Positions 34,642-46,745 of a stretch of DNA of 64,000 nucleotides are shown one piece after another; the first letter of the stretch is position 1; every line of letters begins with the position of its first letter. Made by a program: the position numbers and the translations under genes. The notes below the pieces were generated by a model, which was not told the origin of the DNA, did no database searches, and saw nothing but the letters and a program-made list of their open reading frames with translations. The stretch is from contig CM049306.1 of assembly GCA_026874595.1 (NCBI GenBank), positions 21,633,019 through 21,697,018 on the forward strand, in the 5' to 3' direction. Origin of the DNA: Sipunculus nudus (lineage: Eukaryota > Annelida > Sipuncula > Golfingiida > Sipunculidae).

Positions 34642-34839
34642 GTTAAATAGATCGGTTTGGATTTTTAACAAGAGCTTGATCATGCCCAACACCGTGAAAT
34701 ATACGATCATTCCACTCAAGAACCATGCGTCCTCTTTAACCTTCAGCATTACAAACTCCCATGTCACAATTAAAAGCAGAACTTTCACCGTGGGACTTGA
34801 TACAATATCCACGGTGTCATGATATATTGTCGGATATCG
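34642..34839 (-). pseudogene. possible ABCC TMD0 exon remnant
   Basis: After acceptor gcgcag the frame reads DIVSSPTVKVLLLIVTWE then FLSGMIVYFTVLGMIKLL. The pattern of a VSP-containing loop, a helix, a charged turn and SG-start helix resembles TMD0 of long ABCC proteins. No clear donor follows and the frame stops at 34639-34641. If right, TMD1 and NBD1 are missing between this and the TMD2 exons, or the pieces are rearranged. Confidence 0.38.
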
Positions 34840-35810
34840 CTGCGCGAGAGAAGCTCCACGACAAATTTATCAAAGTGGTATCAGAGTATATCAAAATTGC
34901 ATCAAATCTAGATTAAGGAATCTTAGCAAACCGTAACTTTTGGTCATATTCTGAACTTGTTGACGCGTCTAGGTATTAATAGATATAAATTACTTACCAG
35001 AAATGGAATTGTTCAGATATTAAGTAGCTGCAATAATGCACTATAAAAATATATATGTAAGGCCAAAAAAATAAAAAGGTATGGTTCTCAGGCACTTTTT
35101 TTCAGAAATCAATGCGGGCGGGCGGTATTTTATTTTTACCTGTTTTTTGTATGTTTCGATGAAAATGTCATATGATCAGGGAAAAAACATGAAAATAACA
35201 GGCTTTTTTTGCTAAACAGGTAAAAGCACTACATAACAAAGATAATCGTATCAAAATTGTATTAATTTATCTTCTTGAAAGATGAAAACCAAAATAAAAA
35301 TGTTTGATGCGGGGGGTTAAAATTGATGCGGGCGGTGCCTGAGAACCAGACCTTATATTTTTTTTGGCCTAACTAATCCGATCTCTTTGGAAGTAAACAA
35401 TCACGCATTATAACAAGTCCTTGCACTAAAATCTGTATCGTTGATACGGTTATCAGCTTTCAAATGAACGGTCGAATCTTTGTTGATAGAGTGTAAAAAA
35501 GTGGTTGCTGTAAGTTTTTAGCATATCTTGATAACTGCACCAGCTATTTACTGTATTTCTATATATTAGGTAGCCTGTGCTCCTACACCGAGACAAACCT
35601 GGACAATCCATGCCACGTGAACCAATCACGTGACCAACACCATCGCTTTCCTACTCATAATATACATGAGCACGTCTCTTTCGCCGTTCACTTTTAAACC
35701 AAGCATTAAATATACATACCCAAAAAACTCCAGTTCGCTCAGATGCGTTAGCTGTACCTGGGCTACCACAATTGTCGGCCGAAAAGTACACTTTGGCCAT
35801 GTCGTTCCAC

Positions 35811-35905
35811 CGGCAGGCTGGGTCCAAGAGTGAAAAGTACAGGCGTCCGAAGTTATAATTCCCTCAAAGTGTTTAGAGATACGAATATCAGCTGTAAAGC
35901 CCCTT
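35811..35905 (+). repeat. ~95-bp direct repeat, copy 1
   Basis: Block from TTCCACCGGCA through ATACGAATATCAG recurs at about 37124-37218 with several differences. Confidence 0.75.
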
Positions 35906-36060
35906 TCACACATTCACGGATAGCAACATGGATCATCCCGGACTATGATCCGTGGTGTTCCGTTTACAACGGCCCGATTTCGAAAATTTATTTTAATGGG
36001 GCTTTCACACATTTACGGCTAACAACACGGACCATCCCGGACTTTAATCCGTGGTTTACG
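35901..36060 (+). repeat. two ~98-bp tandem units
   Basis: Units beginning CTTTCACACATT and containing CATCCCGGACT and ATCCGTGG, near 35907 and 36002. Confidence 0.7.
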
Positions 36061-36214
36061 GGGAGCCCTCCCGCTGAGACGAAGTCCGCTGAGACGAACC
36101 CGAAAAACGACGACCCGTTGAGACGACTGGGGCTTCAGACGAATAGCTTTATTATACAGGGAAACCCTAAGCCAAGTCTCTCTATCTCTCTGAGAATTCC
36201 TCATTCATTCATCC

Positions 36215-36290
36215 TTTCTTTCTTTCTTTTATTCATTCATTCATTTATTCATTCATTCATCCATTCAATCATTTATTCATTAATTCATTT
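36215..36290. repeat. ATTC-rich simple repeat
   Basis: Imperfect ATTCATTC array; a CT microsatellite follows at 36511-36544. Confidence 0.85.
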
Positions 36291-36510
36291 TCTCTCATAC
36301 TTTCTGTCCATTGAATCAAGATAGGAACTTTGATGTTTTTATTATCGGCTAGACATAAACGTGCTGCGGCTCTCCCGCGTTCATGCATACTGTCATTCCG
36401 TACCTCACAACACCCACGTAAACGCATCCCAACCGGTTTAACATAATACGAGCATTCCATACCAACATAATATCACTATAACAAAATATCACCAACATAA
36501 TATCACTACA

Positions 36511-36544
<34 letters not shown>

Positions 36545-37468
36545 ACATGAGTGACCTGTGACAAATCATCAACCCGTAATCGCTTTGTCACTTGTTCAGC
36601 GGGTTTCCTTGTCATGGCGGGTGTTCGTCTCGGCTTTGTTCCGGATGACCAGTGACCCAGATAAATTCAGATTATAATTGCATCCAAACACAAAAAATAT
36701 GTCAAAATAAATAAGGATAATATGGATATTATATTTCATATAACTACAACTTGACCTTTTTTCGCTTCATATATACACGGGGAAATACGTGGAAAACGGA
36801 ATACCGCGCTCCCTTGCCGAGGAAATGTCCGAAACGGCCAAAACTTTAGCCGTTATAAGTTATAAACATGTTTACCATGATTACATATTTCCTGCAAATG
36901 TGATTGTCATCTGTCACGCCCGTTTTCTTGTGCCTTTTCTAATTGGAAAACACACACAAATGACTAATAACATTATCGGAATGGGTTATCTTTTTAACAT
37001 ACCCGACAGGCGTCATTCTATGGATTTCTGTGTCGAGTTATTTGTCAACAACAGTTAAAATCAAACAAGTTATTTGTTTAGAAAAATAATATATATATAT
37101 AATATGTAAACCAAGTATGAAAGATGTTCCACCGGCATACTCGGTCCAAGAGGGAAAAGTACAGGCATCCGAAGTAATAATTCCCTCAAAGTGTTTTGAG
37201 ATACGAATATCAGTTGTGCCTCTTAAGAATTTGACCCATTTGACCGACCAATATGTTGTTTGATGTCATGTGTCTTATTTGTCCTGACCAAAACTGAAGT
37301 GACATATGTACTTCCGTTGAAATGAATCAACGTCAGGCTCAGTGAAAAGTGTCTTATTATAGATACATTTACACATAGCATGGTGCACGTTTAAAGTTTG
37401 CTTGTAAAATAGGGAGAGAAAGTTGCCGTATAGAAGTGATTTCTTAAACATAATAGAGACTCGAGACG

Positions 37469-38215
37469 CAGTGGCGTATCCGGGATTTGAAAATAGAGGG
37501 GGCGCAGCCCTAAACTCGGGAAGAGGGCTGTTCTGCGTCTTTTAGACATGTCATATATATATTTTTACTAATAATTTTTTTTCAGATTATATTGATGTTC
37601 CACAAAGCCCTATAAGTAGGAAGCAAGCATATTCAAAAAATGTTTGAAAATAGGGTTTGGAGACTTCACTTCTGCACACAAACAAAATAATAAAAGAGAG
37701 ATAATGAAAAAACATGAGAAAAGTGTGTTAGTATATAATCCGTTTACTGTTTAGAATTATTTTAGAAATTTTCAAAGTCTGACACTCTTTAAATTTACAT
37801 TACAGACAATACCTTGCTAAGCTTTTGTTCTTTCATCACAAAATTTCAACAAATACAACAAAAAATAGTTTCTCTTTAGGTCAATAGGAACCTTAAGAAC
37901 TGATAATAAATATACATTATTATATCAGATATATATCTATATTTATATTGCAGACAATATCATGCAAAGCTTTTCTTTATTTCCCGTATTGGACTAACAT
38001 TACCACACTTGTGCATAGGGAAACATGAAAATATTTATTTTACTGATACGCCATATTTAAATCTAAGCTTTTGTATACTTAAATAATCGAACATAAAATA
38101 AATGTGAGTTAACAAATATAACCCTTGCCAGTAGTTGACTGGCATAAGTGTTAGCAAAATTATGGGGGGGGGGGGGGGCCTTTGCGCCCCCCTATGAATA
38201 CGCCCCAGGACACTG
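37469..38215. mobile_element. hAT-like non-autonomous element
   Basis: 747 bp, begins CAGTGGCGTATCCGGG and ends GCCCCAGGACACTG with a poly-G run near the end. CAGTG...CACTG and GCGTAT near both ends suggest hAT. No 8-bp target duplication was found, so the call is tentative. Confidence 0.45.
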
Positions 38216-38451
38216 TTACATACGGTACGCCTAATGTTCCAGGTGCAGTTTTGTTTATACATATTGATTCGAAAACGGCCGCTAGATGGAGAAACTATAG
38301 GCAGTGAATGAAAATTTAGTGCCGGACCGCGTTGTTTTTATATAAATACCAAAATTTGGAAACAGTGGCCCCAATGAATCTGAAAATGTAGCGCCTGTTT
38401 TAAAGTTACTTATTGTAACACCCGCTACTTTCGCATTTTTACTTGTAACAT

Positions 38452-38660
38452 GTTATCCCATGTACACTTGTTACTCCTCCTATAGTACATGTTGTATGTT
38501 AATCCTGTGAAATTCATGTTACTGCTCTAATACAGGTTACTATCATACAAAAGTTAATCGTATTGTATATGTTATTCCGAGAATGGACGTTACCCCTATA
38601 ACTCAAGTTATTGATGGAATATATGTTAATGATATAATCCGCGTTACTGCTATCACATAC
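38452..38660 (+). repeat. degenerate 18-nt tandem repeat
   Basis: GTTA recurs at 38452, 38470, 38518, 38536, 38553, 38571, 38589, 38607, 38625 and 38643, an almost strict 18-nt step, usually as GTTA(C/T/A)(T/C) with an A/T-rich tail. Confidence 0.7.
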
Positions 38661-38863
38661 ATGTGTATAACTATGCGGCTGTCCAAAAATAGAGCCAGAG
38701 AGCGATTGATATGCATCAAAATCAATATGAACATTTTGGGGGACGGAAGAGTACAAGAAAATAAAATATTTGTTTTGTAATGCAAATGAGAATAGCCATA
38801 AGAAAACAAACTCTTATTATAAAAAAAAAAACAATAATACTCGTTAATATGTCCTCGTAACAA

Positions 38864-40031
38864 TTTTGGATATTATATGGGTCGGATTAAATTAGACATT
38901 CAGGTTAGACACTCTCTGTCACATTTTAGAATAAACCTTTGTCACGATTCAAGAAAAAGTTGTCCATTTTTTTTGCATATAGAACTGCTTTCCAAGTATA
39001 AATAATTTCATCAAGTATATTTATCACAAAACAATACTGCGCAAGTAATTTGCCTTGAAACAATTCTGTTTAAATATATTTTAATGGTCTCCACTTAATG
39101 TATGCCTACGCCAATGATAAATTAAGAAGTCGCTATGGAGTTCTGGGGATAAATTTTTTTCCCACCATTCCTAAATAGCAGAGACCTTCCCTCAGTAGAG
39201 TCCTCCCCTTGTGAAAACGATGAGGTGCAATGAGTCAGAATTCATTTTTAAAGCGCCATCTGTCGGTGGTTAGGTGACTGAAACGACGCACAGGGAACCA
39301 CGTGACTTTTTTCCATTTTCGTGAGATGGAATCAAAATGGCAGGTTGACGGAATCTTATCTAAATGAAATGTTACACCATTTATTTATTTATTTTTAATC
39401 TTTTTTTCAATTCGATAAAACATGGTCTCTATGTTCACGATTATAAGACTCACACGAACGGGTGTAACGCATCAGTCATCATTTCAAAATTGTCTTGGTC
39501 GCACATTTTGAGTACGATGATATACTTTACGAGGATAACATAATTTTGAACGACATATGGTCCGGTATAATCCAAATGCTGAGGATAATGCATACATACA
39601 TAAAACAAAACCAAAAATGTCTGCATTCTAGATACCGCTGCTGTGCATTGACGATGGGTTTCTCATAAAAATTGCTAGATTAAACACTTTATTGTCAAAA
39701 ATTTACCATATTGATCACAGGGAAGTCATTTTATATAAGATCATAGATGATTTCCCATAAAAATAAAAGTATTATTTTGATGTGAGAGCATATGTAACAC
39801 GGATGTTTAAGCGTTCTTTCCATGCCAGGTTTTCATCAGTCGAAGTTGGCGTGTTGTCACGGCCATTGTTTGTTTGTCGCATGTAACCACAGTAATATGT
39901 TTTACCACGTGGTGTATAGTAATTTTTGTTCCACTCATGCAGTTTCTATATATAACCCATCCCTAATACGTATAAACCCAGATGCATACATAACGACATG
40001 TAAAATTACTATCAAGTCAGCAACGAATATT
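38864..40031. other. spacer, nothing recognised
   Basis: AT-rich, no gene or repeat structure seen. Confidence 0.4.
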
Positions 40032-40368
40032 AAGCCGTGTACAGACCAGGCATATTTCGGGGTTTCAGATCGATCTAGTTGTGACTAGACCGCCTGCAAG
40101 GCGGGACCTGCCCTCGACATGGTCTAGTTAAGATCGATCTCTCTGAGACCCCATACAGACGGCTTCTGTGCCCGTGTGTACAGGCAGGCGGTCTATATTG
40201 GGATCGAACTCCATAGTGTGCGCGTGGGGCGCCCTAATACCAGGTCCCGTTGAGACCGGTTGATAACCTAACGGAGCCGGTTCCACTGAGTGAATGTTGT
40301 GCTGTGTGAACATAGCCGGTCTCGATAGGATTGATCTGACATCTGAGATCGATCTGTACACGGCTTTA
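40032..40368. mobile_element. MITE with AAGCCGTGTACAGA ends
   Basis: About 337 bp, GC-richer than its surroundings, begins AAGCCGTGTACAGA and ends TCTGTACACGGCTT. Internal GATCGATCT motifs form further inverted pairs. Superfamily not decided; the target duplication is unclear. Confidence 0.65.
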
Positions 40369-41205
40369 GACTGCATTATAAAGTTCCAGACATACTTTAT
40401 AAACGCAACTTGTATTTCCATTATAAGTTTACCTAAGGTTTTTAAAAAACATATTTTGAACTTGATTTGGCATGTATTAAATGCGTTATGGGAAACCATA
40501 CTTTTTTAAATATTTACAATACCAGAAGTTTATCAACGTTTGTTATATTGCCGTCTTTGTTCAACAAGCGGTTGAATAACAGAAAATTATGGGCAAATGA
40601 AGTAAAAACCGATAATAGTAATATCCATGTTCCACTAATAAGACTAATAGACGTCCTATTATATATAATCTATAGCCAAAAAAAAAAAAAATCACAAAAT
40701 TTGCGGAATATCTGTCTAATCGTAGGTATATACATGTTTATAATACCATCAGTATAAAGGAATCATTTTTTGGCTGCAATTTTAAATCTTGTTTGCGACA
40801 ATTAATATAGTGTACATAAATCACATGCTCATTTTATATGCGAAACAAATACGCAATTGTTGCTTTGATATCGTTGTAAGTTTACATTAACTTTACTACT
40901 ACATTACTATAAATCTGCATTCTATTAATGCAAGCCTCCGCCATTTACATAATTTTAATTATTAGGCCTGTAACTCCCATAGTCTTTCATGTATAAGTGA
41001 GTGTAGATTTGTGACAATATTGCTTGATGACGTTCCAGGATCCGGATCATGTGTAGGTTCCACACCAAAATCTAATCGATTCGTGGGATTCCGTTCATGA
41101 TTGCGTTAGTTATGTCGTGAACAAACACAAAAACACACGAACGGGGATGAACGCATATCCTCCAAGCGGAGGCAAACCATCAAACCTTTAAAAAATATAG
41201 CTTAC

Positions 41206-41290
41206 ATATTGGACCAAAAAAAGTTCACGTCAAGTGAAATTAACATCAGTGTGCCTGCACTAAGCTGACCGATCAAAACCAGCTGTGACA
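41206..41290 (-). pseudogene. possible ABCC TMD1 exon remnant
   Basis: 85 nt between acceptor tttcag and donor gtaagc. It encodes GQLSAGTLMLISLDVNFF, which resembles the conserved TTGQIVNLxSxDVNRF loop of ABCC TMD1. It is on the pseudogene strand and upstream of the TMD2 exons, but beyond the TMD0-like piece, so the order is not colinear. A short match; chance is possible. Confidence 0.35.
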
Positions 41291-42116
41291 CTGAAATTAA
41301 CAAACACTGAAATTCACAAAGAATAATTTGTTCATTTCGGGTGCCTCGACGCACCTGTATGAACTTCGATAAGAGGTCAAGGTTGCTGTTTCTTCGATCC
41401 AAACAATTTACGTGAGAAACTGAGAATACACATTGTCCAATTGATTTGGTCAGTGTCATGTGCACTTAAATGTTTCTTTGAAATTGTTGAATTTTCTATT
41501 TATATACGGTAATTATTTACAAAACATTTCTTTTTCAGTAGAAGTGAGATGCTTGGAGACAATTGTTTGTTTTATTTTTTTATTACAATCTCCAGAGTGA
41601 AAACTTCCTGCAGTCTTTTCATGCCGTTAATATTTCTTGTACATATCTCCAGCTTATAATTACGTTTAAACATGTGCGTGAACGACAAATCATAACCTTC
41701 TATATCATATGCCATTTGTTGAATGTTACAGAATTGGGATTCGTTTCTCCTAGTGGGACAAAATCTGAGAGCGGTATATCTCAATATATTAACAGATGCA
41801 GGCAGTCCAGTAGCATGTTCGATTATACTCTTACCACATTCGATAGAGATACAAGTTCATTTGGTACTAATTTGTAGGCTGAATGGAGCACTATTCGTAT
41901 GTATATGTCTGGCGACCCAGAATTTTAGCGAAGATATTGGCCTACATAAGGTCGTTGACTTAAATTTACCCCTGTGCATGATTCAAACTCGCGTGTTCAA
42001 TCGCGTATGGCATTATGGAACTTTTATATAACTATTTTTAAGCTTGGAATGAATGATTATCAAAAATCGAAAGACCAGCATCTGAATAGCGTATTCTTTT
42101 ACCATTGTCGTATCAC

Positions 42117-42973
42117 ACCGCAAAATCACACCATATTGGCCTCAAGCCAATGGGATCCTTGAACGATTCAAGAACACTCTGACGAAAGCCATTAAATCAG
42201 CAGTAGTAGAAACTGGGAATTGGGTCACACAAATCAACCAATTTCTCAGAAATTATCGTGCTACGCCACATCCATCAACATACATCGCCCAAGCAACATG
42301 TTTGTTTGGCTGAGACATTCGCACAAAACTACCAGCTGAAACATCACCAGATGATACTATCAATCGTGAACATGATTCCTTGGCTAAAGCAAAATTGGCA
42401 AATTATGCAAACCCTGTTCATCTAACATCAGACAATGTTCAGCTTGGTGACAACGTTCTTGTAAAACAGCAACCACAGAAAAAAAACTAACAACTACATT
42501 TTCTTCCGTGCCATATACTGTTACATCAAAGAATGAATCGATGATTACCGCACAGAATGGTTCTCATGTTGTTACCAGAAATTCTTCTTTCATCAAATTA
42601 ATTCCTGCATGAGCTACCAATCTGTTGAATCAGCACAGGCATCAGTGTCACCCACTTCTAATGATGAGCCTGTATCTGATCCTGCATCCATCTTCACCAC
42701 AGAGCCACAACCATCTCAGAGTGCATTACCAGTTGATCTTCCCCAAGATGATTCACCTCCAGACCGTTCTTATAACGTCACTCTTAAGTCACCTGACCCA
42801 CAGAATCATACCAAAACTTCTGTGGAGGGGAGAGAAGTAGTCGATAGTGACCATAACATTGTGCCTAATAACAGTGTACCTCAGAGTGGCAGCATAAACA
42901 AAAGTCCTAAATCGCCACGCAAAAGTTAAAGAAAAACTAAACCACCTAAACATCTTGCTGATTATGTGAAATA
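42117..42973 (+). pseudogene. Ty3/Gypsy integrase C-terminal remnant
   Basis: One frame gives a retrotransposon integrase tail (ITPYWPQANG, FLRNYRATPH, TKLP) interrupted by a TGA at about 42313. A frameshift in an A-run near 42485 precedes a GDNVLVKQ / TRNSSF module typical of Gypsy integrase ends, then a Pro/Ser-rich tail with a stop before KPPKHLADYV. Disabled fragment; the 5' part of pol and gag is missing. Confidence 0.82.
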
Positions 42974-43181
42974 AATAACATCAGAATAGTTTAATGAAAC
43001 GCCATATTTATCAAGTAAACACATCATTATAAGTTCTTTTATCACATGAATGGACATCTGTGCTAATGTAATTTATTCTTGGACTTTGAATTAACCGGTA
43101 AATTGAATATGCATATGGACTGTGCATGCTTGGTGTGAAATGTGGACACTGTGAACTCATGAATATGATCTTCACTTTTAT

Positions 43182-43196
43182 GAAGAAGGGGAAGGA
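43182..43196 (+). other. polypurine tract of Gypsy element
   Basis: Purine run GAAGAAGGGGAAGGA immediately before TGTC, the expected second-strand primer site next to a 3' LTR. Confidence 0.65.
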
Positions 43197-43740
43197 TGTC
43201 ATATACAAGTTTGTTATGTATGATTTTGTAATTTTACGACATGTCAGATATATGGCATCACGACCGTTTTACGGCACCTAGTGTTAAGCAAGTGAACCGA
43301 GTAAGTGCGCCAGGCAAAGACAAGCCTCGTCATTCTTTCAACAATCCAACAATTAAAACACGTTCTAACAGAACACGACAGAACTCTGTACTTTTGCTGC
43401 TCATTAGAATCGCGTGCAGGACCAGACACACTCTGAACGAATAGAAGTCATAATAATGATATTTTGGCAGATTTATCCCTTTCCATATAAAGGGCTGTTT
43501 CCCAGTGCGCGTTTATGCGAATGTGTGTATATGCGTGAAAATCGCCACAGGGTCTGCGTGAAAATAACGTCATTTCACCATCTTTATTTTAAGGCCTGCT
43601 CGATTAACTGTACAAATAAAAACGTCTCTTTTACGCGCACTTTAGTGGTCGCAAAGCACCTGGCAATACTTTTTTCCTCGCCGATATTTTACTTAGCCAC
43701 ACGGTTTCACATACAATATATTTTTAACTGTACTTAGTCC
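43197..43740 (+). mobile_element. probable 3' LTR of the Gypsy remnant (right end uncertain)
   Basis: Starts TGTCATATAC after the polypurine tract. The right border was not found; the coordinate is a rough guess. No 5' LTR was seen in the window. Confidence 0.45.
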
Positions 43741-45330
43741 GTAGTAGTAACGTTGTCTGCGCAAATTTGTTAATTCCTTTGATTCTGTATACCTGTAAGG
43801 ATCTGGTTTCATATCATAAAATACCCTGGCGTTAGTTTCTTTCGGTGATACTTGCACATAATTCCATTCTAGTTTATCTACGTATTTTCAAGTGTCAGGT
43901 ATAATGGTATAAACGATATAATGTTCAATGTGATGTTAAAGCATTGTTTAAACTAAATTGAAGGAAATATATCACAAAAGTCTGTTCCACAGAGGGGCGC
44001 CCATTCAAATTTGTTGATCCTTTCTTAAACTCAGATCAGATCCAGAAAGTCAGTTGCAATGAAGGAATGAGACATAGGCCCAATTAACTAGAATGAAACC
44101 AAACCGTACCTTATTAAAAATTGTTAGTAATTCATTAAAAACAATATATGAGAAAACATATTCCATAAAACATAATTCTTTTCAAGTTCAAACAAGCAAG
44201 CATTATACTTTAGGTTGGATTTATATTGGGTTAGATAATAACTTCTTGAATCTTAATCTTGGAGCTTCAAAGGGGAAAAAGCATAAAGGTCTTAAAAGGC
44301 ACGTTTAAACAACATCACTGAAATGACCAATCTATGTTTATCATACAACTTTCCAGTGAAACAGGTGGACTCAAAGACAAAGGTTAATGAAATTATGTAT
44401 TACGAAATCAGAGATGACCTCTTTTCAAGAGAAAACCATAGCCCCCCTTAATATTGTCGTAGTTCGCCCTAAAAGATGGAGTCTTTTCAAGAGAAAACAA
44501 TAACTCTCCAAGATATTGCCATAGTTTGCCATAAAACAAGACATTAAAGTCTTACACAAGGTTGTACTGGTAAAGCACAGTGCGTTCAAAGTGTTTCCAC
44601 GTATTGTCGGAAAAGTAATTACATTTGACGGTCATGTTAAGTTTTTTTTGCCGCCCGTTTGTCTCCCCTTCCTACCCACCAAGGCAGTTTATAGTATGTA
44701 GTATAAGATGGGAATGAGAAAGAAGCAGTACCTCCACGATAAAAATTAGGCACATTACAGTATCTGACTTTTATGGTGGGAAATTGCAGTCAGAACATTC
44801 ACATCGCTCTGTTTTGATTTCACAATGTATTTATGCAGAAAATGCTTAAATAAAGACCTCATTATATCACGGACATATTGCGGTAGAACAACGACATTGA
44901 CTATCGATAATAAACGAAACTGGATTTATAATGGAAGGAGAATATGCAATATCATCAGTTTAGAATGCAGAAAGGGTGCTTTTACTTTAAGAAGCAGTAC
45001 AAGGCGCTCTGCTTTGCCCGAAATATGACAAGTAAGAGTATCGAGAGCACAATTTCACTTTGCATCTAAATAGTGTTTAGAGAACAAAGCCGTCAACATA
45101 TAAAGTTAAAGCATCGCAGGGTTTGTATTTTGTTTAAACCAAAGAAACTGAATCAAATGATTACAAAAATCAACTTATTTGAATGTACATTATTAAATAA
45201 ATTTAAAAAATGATATCCCCGTGAATCATACTACTTAACGGACAACATTAGCTGTTGATAATTGATAAAAACAAGTGACTCAGGGGTCATGATGCTCAGC
45301 TGACTAGAAACATTCACAAAAGGAATTTAT
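43741..45330. other. spacer with a short duplicated block
   Basis: Nothing recognised except a ~70-bp block with TCTTTTCAAGAGAAAAC near 44419 and 44481 and an ATATTG(C/T)C.TAGTT tail. Confidence 0.45.
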
Positions 45331-45332
45331 CA

Positions 45333-46425
45333 ATGCGAAATTTTGTAGGTGGTATCCCCATTCAACAAAGCTCAGAGGATATGGGTAACAGAGACCTAAT
45401 TCCAGGTTTCCAAGGAGATATTTCATGGACCTCTCTGGTAAACAAGTTAGAAGATCCTAGATGCAGTGCCCTGTTAAAAGACAACCACATCTTTGAAGGT
45501 CTTAAGAAAATGCGTAAAAATTTGAAAAAAATCCAGGTGGTGCCACCAGTCTGCAAGAACTGATAGAACACTCCATGATGAATGTGCATGCAAAGAATTA
45601 TGGCGATGAATGCCTTAGTTGTTTAGAAACTTTAGGTTTTATATAAAATGTTAAATTATATTGAAGGGGATTTACAAGCACTATTGCTCAAAGAATATGA
45701 TTAACAGAGACCTAATTTCAAATTTCGAAGGAGATTTTTTATGGACGTCTCTGCATTTTAAATGAGAAGATTCTAGGTTGAATTGTTACAATTTGTACCC
45801 TGTTAACAGACGTCTGCATCTTTTAGGGTTTCAAAAATAAAGTAAAAATGCATAAAAATAAAAAGAATTCCAGCTGGCACCATCAGTCTGCTGGAACTGA
45901 TGAAACAACCCTTGATGAATATGCATGCAAAGAATCATGGTGATCAATTCATTAGTTGTTCAGGAACTGGAGCTTTTGGAACATTTTTTTTTATTACTCG
46001 GGGGGGGGGGGGGTAATTTGGAGCCCCATAGCTCAGAGGTCATGGGTAACAGAGACTTAATTTCAAATTTCCAAAGAGACTTTGCATCGATCTCCTTGGA
46101 TGTCAAGTTAGAAGATTCTAGGTTCAATTTTAAATATTTATGCCTTGTTAACAGACAGCAATATCTTTAAAGTCTCTAAAAAAGAGAAAAAAAATTATAA
46201 CAAAAATCCAGGAGGCGCCACCAGCTCCAGAAACTGATGAAACATTCGATGATCAATATCCATGCAAAGGACAATGGTGATCAATAGTTGTTCAGATACC
46301 TGAGCATTTGTATCAAATTTTCCATTATTAAGGGGGTATTTCGGAGCCCCATAGCTCAGAGGTTATGGGTAACAAAGACCTTATTTCACGTTTCCAAGGA
46401 GATTTTTCATGGACTCCAAGGATGA
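45333..46425 (+). repeat. ~340-bp tandem repeat, 3.3 units
   Basis: Units near 45370, 45695, 46030 and 46345 share GGTAACAGAGACCTAATTTC, CAAGGAGATTTTTCATGGA, AAGATTCTAGGTT, a G/C palindrome of the GGTGGTGCCACC type and GATGAATATGCATGCAAAG. A poly-G run is inside the third unit. Frames in it are not conserved. Confidence 0.8.
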
Positions 46426-46550
46426 TATTAAAGGATTAATGTTTTAAAACGAAAACATTTATTAATCTAGTCCAATCAAATCAATTATATTACAGACATT
46501 CTGTAAAGACGATGTTGATATGTATTTATGTTTTAGATAAAGCCATGAGT

Positions 46551-46745
46551 TGGCAGAAGCGGATCCGGGGGGGGGGGGTCCAGGGGGTCCGGACCCCCCC
46601 CCCTTTTTTTTTTAATCAGAAACAACTTTTTTTAGAGCTTCAGACAAAATTTCGCGTCCTGGACCCCCTGCCCTTTCCAGACCTGGGTTTTCATTAGTCT
46701 TCCTGGGTTGGATCCCCCTTTTCCTAAATCCTGGTTCCGCCCCTG
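46551..46745. mobile_element. G/C-rich MITE-like repeat
   Basis: Begins GCAGAAGCGGATCCGGGG and ends CTGGTTCCGCCCCTGG, with poly-G and poly-C runs that pair. A similar ending (CCTGGATCCGCCCCTG) is near 24342-24357. Superfamily not assigned. Confidence 0.45.

Noticed and set aside
36789-37058. 89-codon frame
   Set aside because: No recognisable domain, no splice or start context; consistent with chance.
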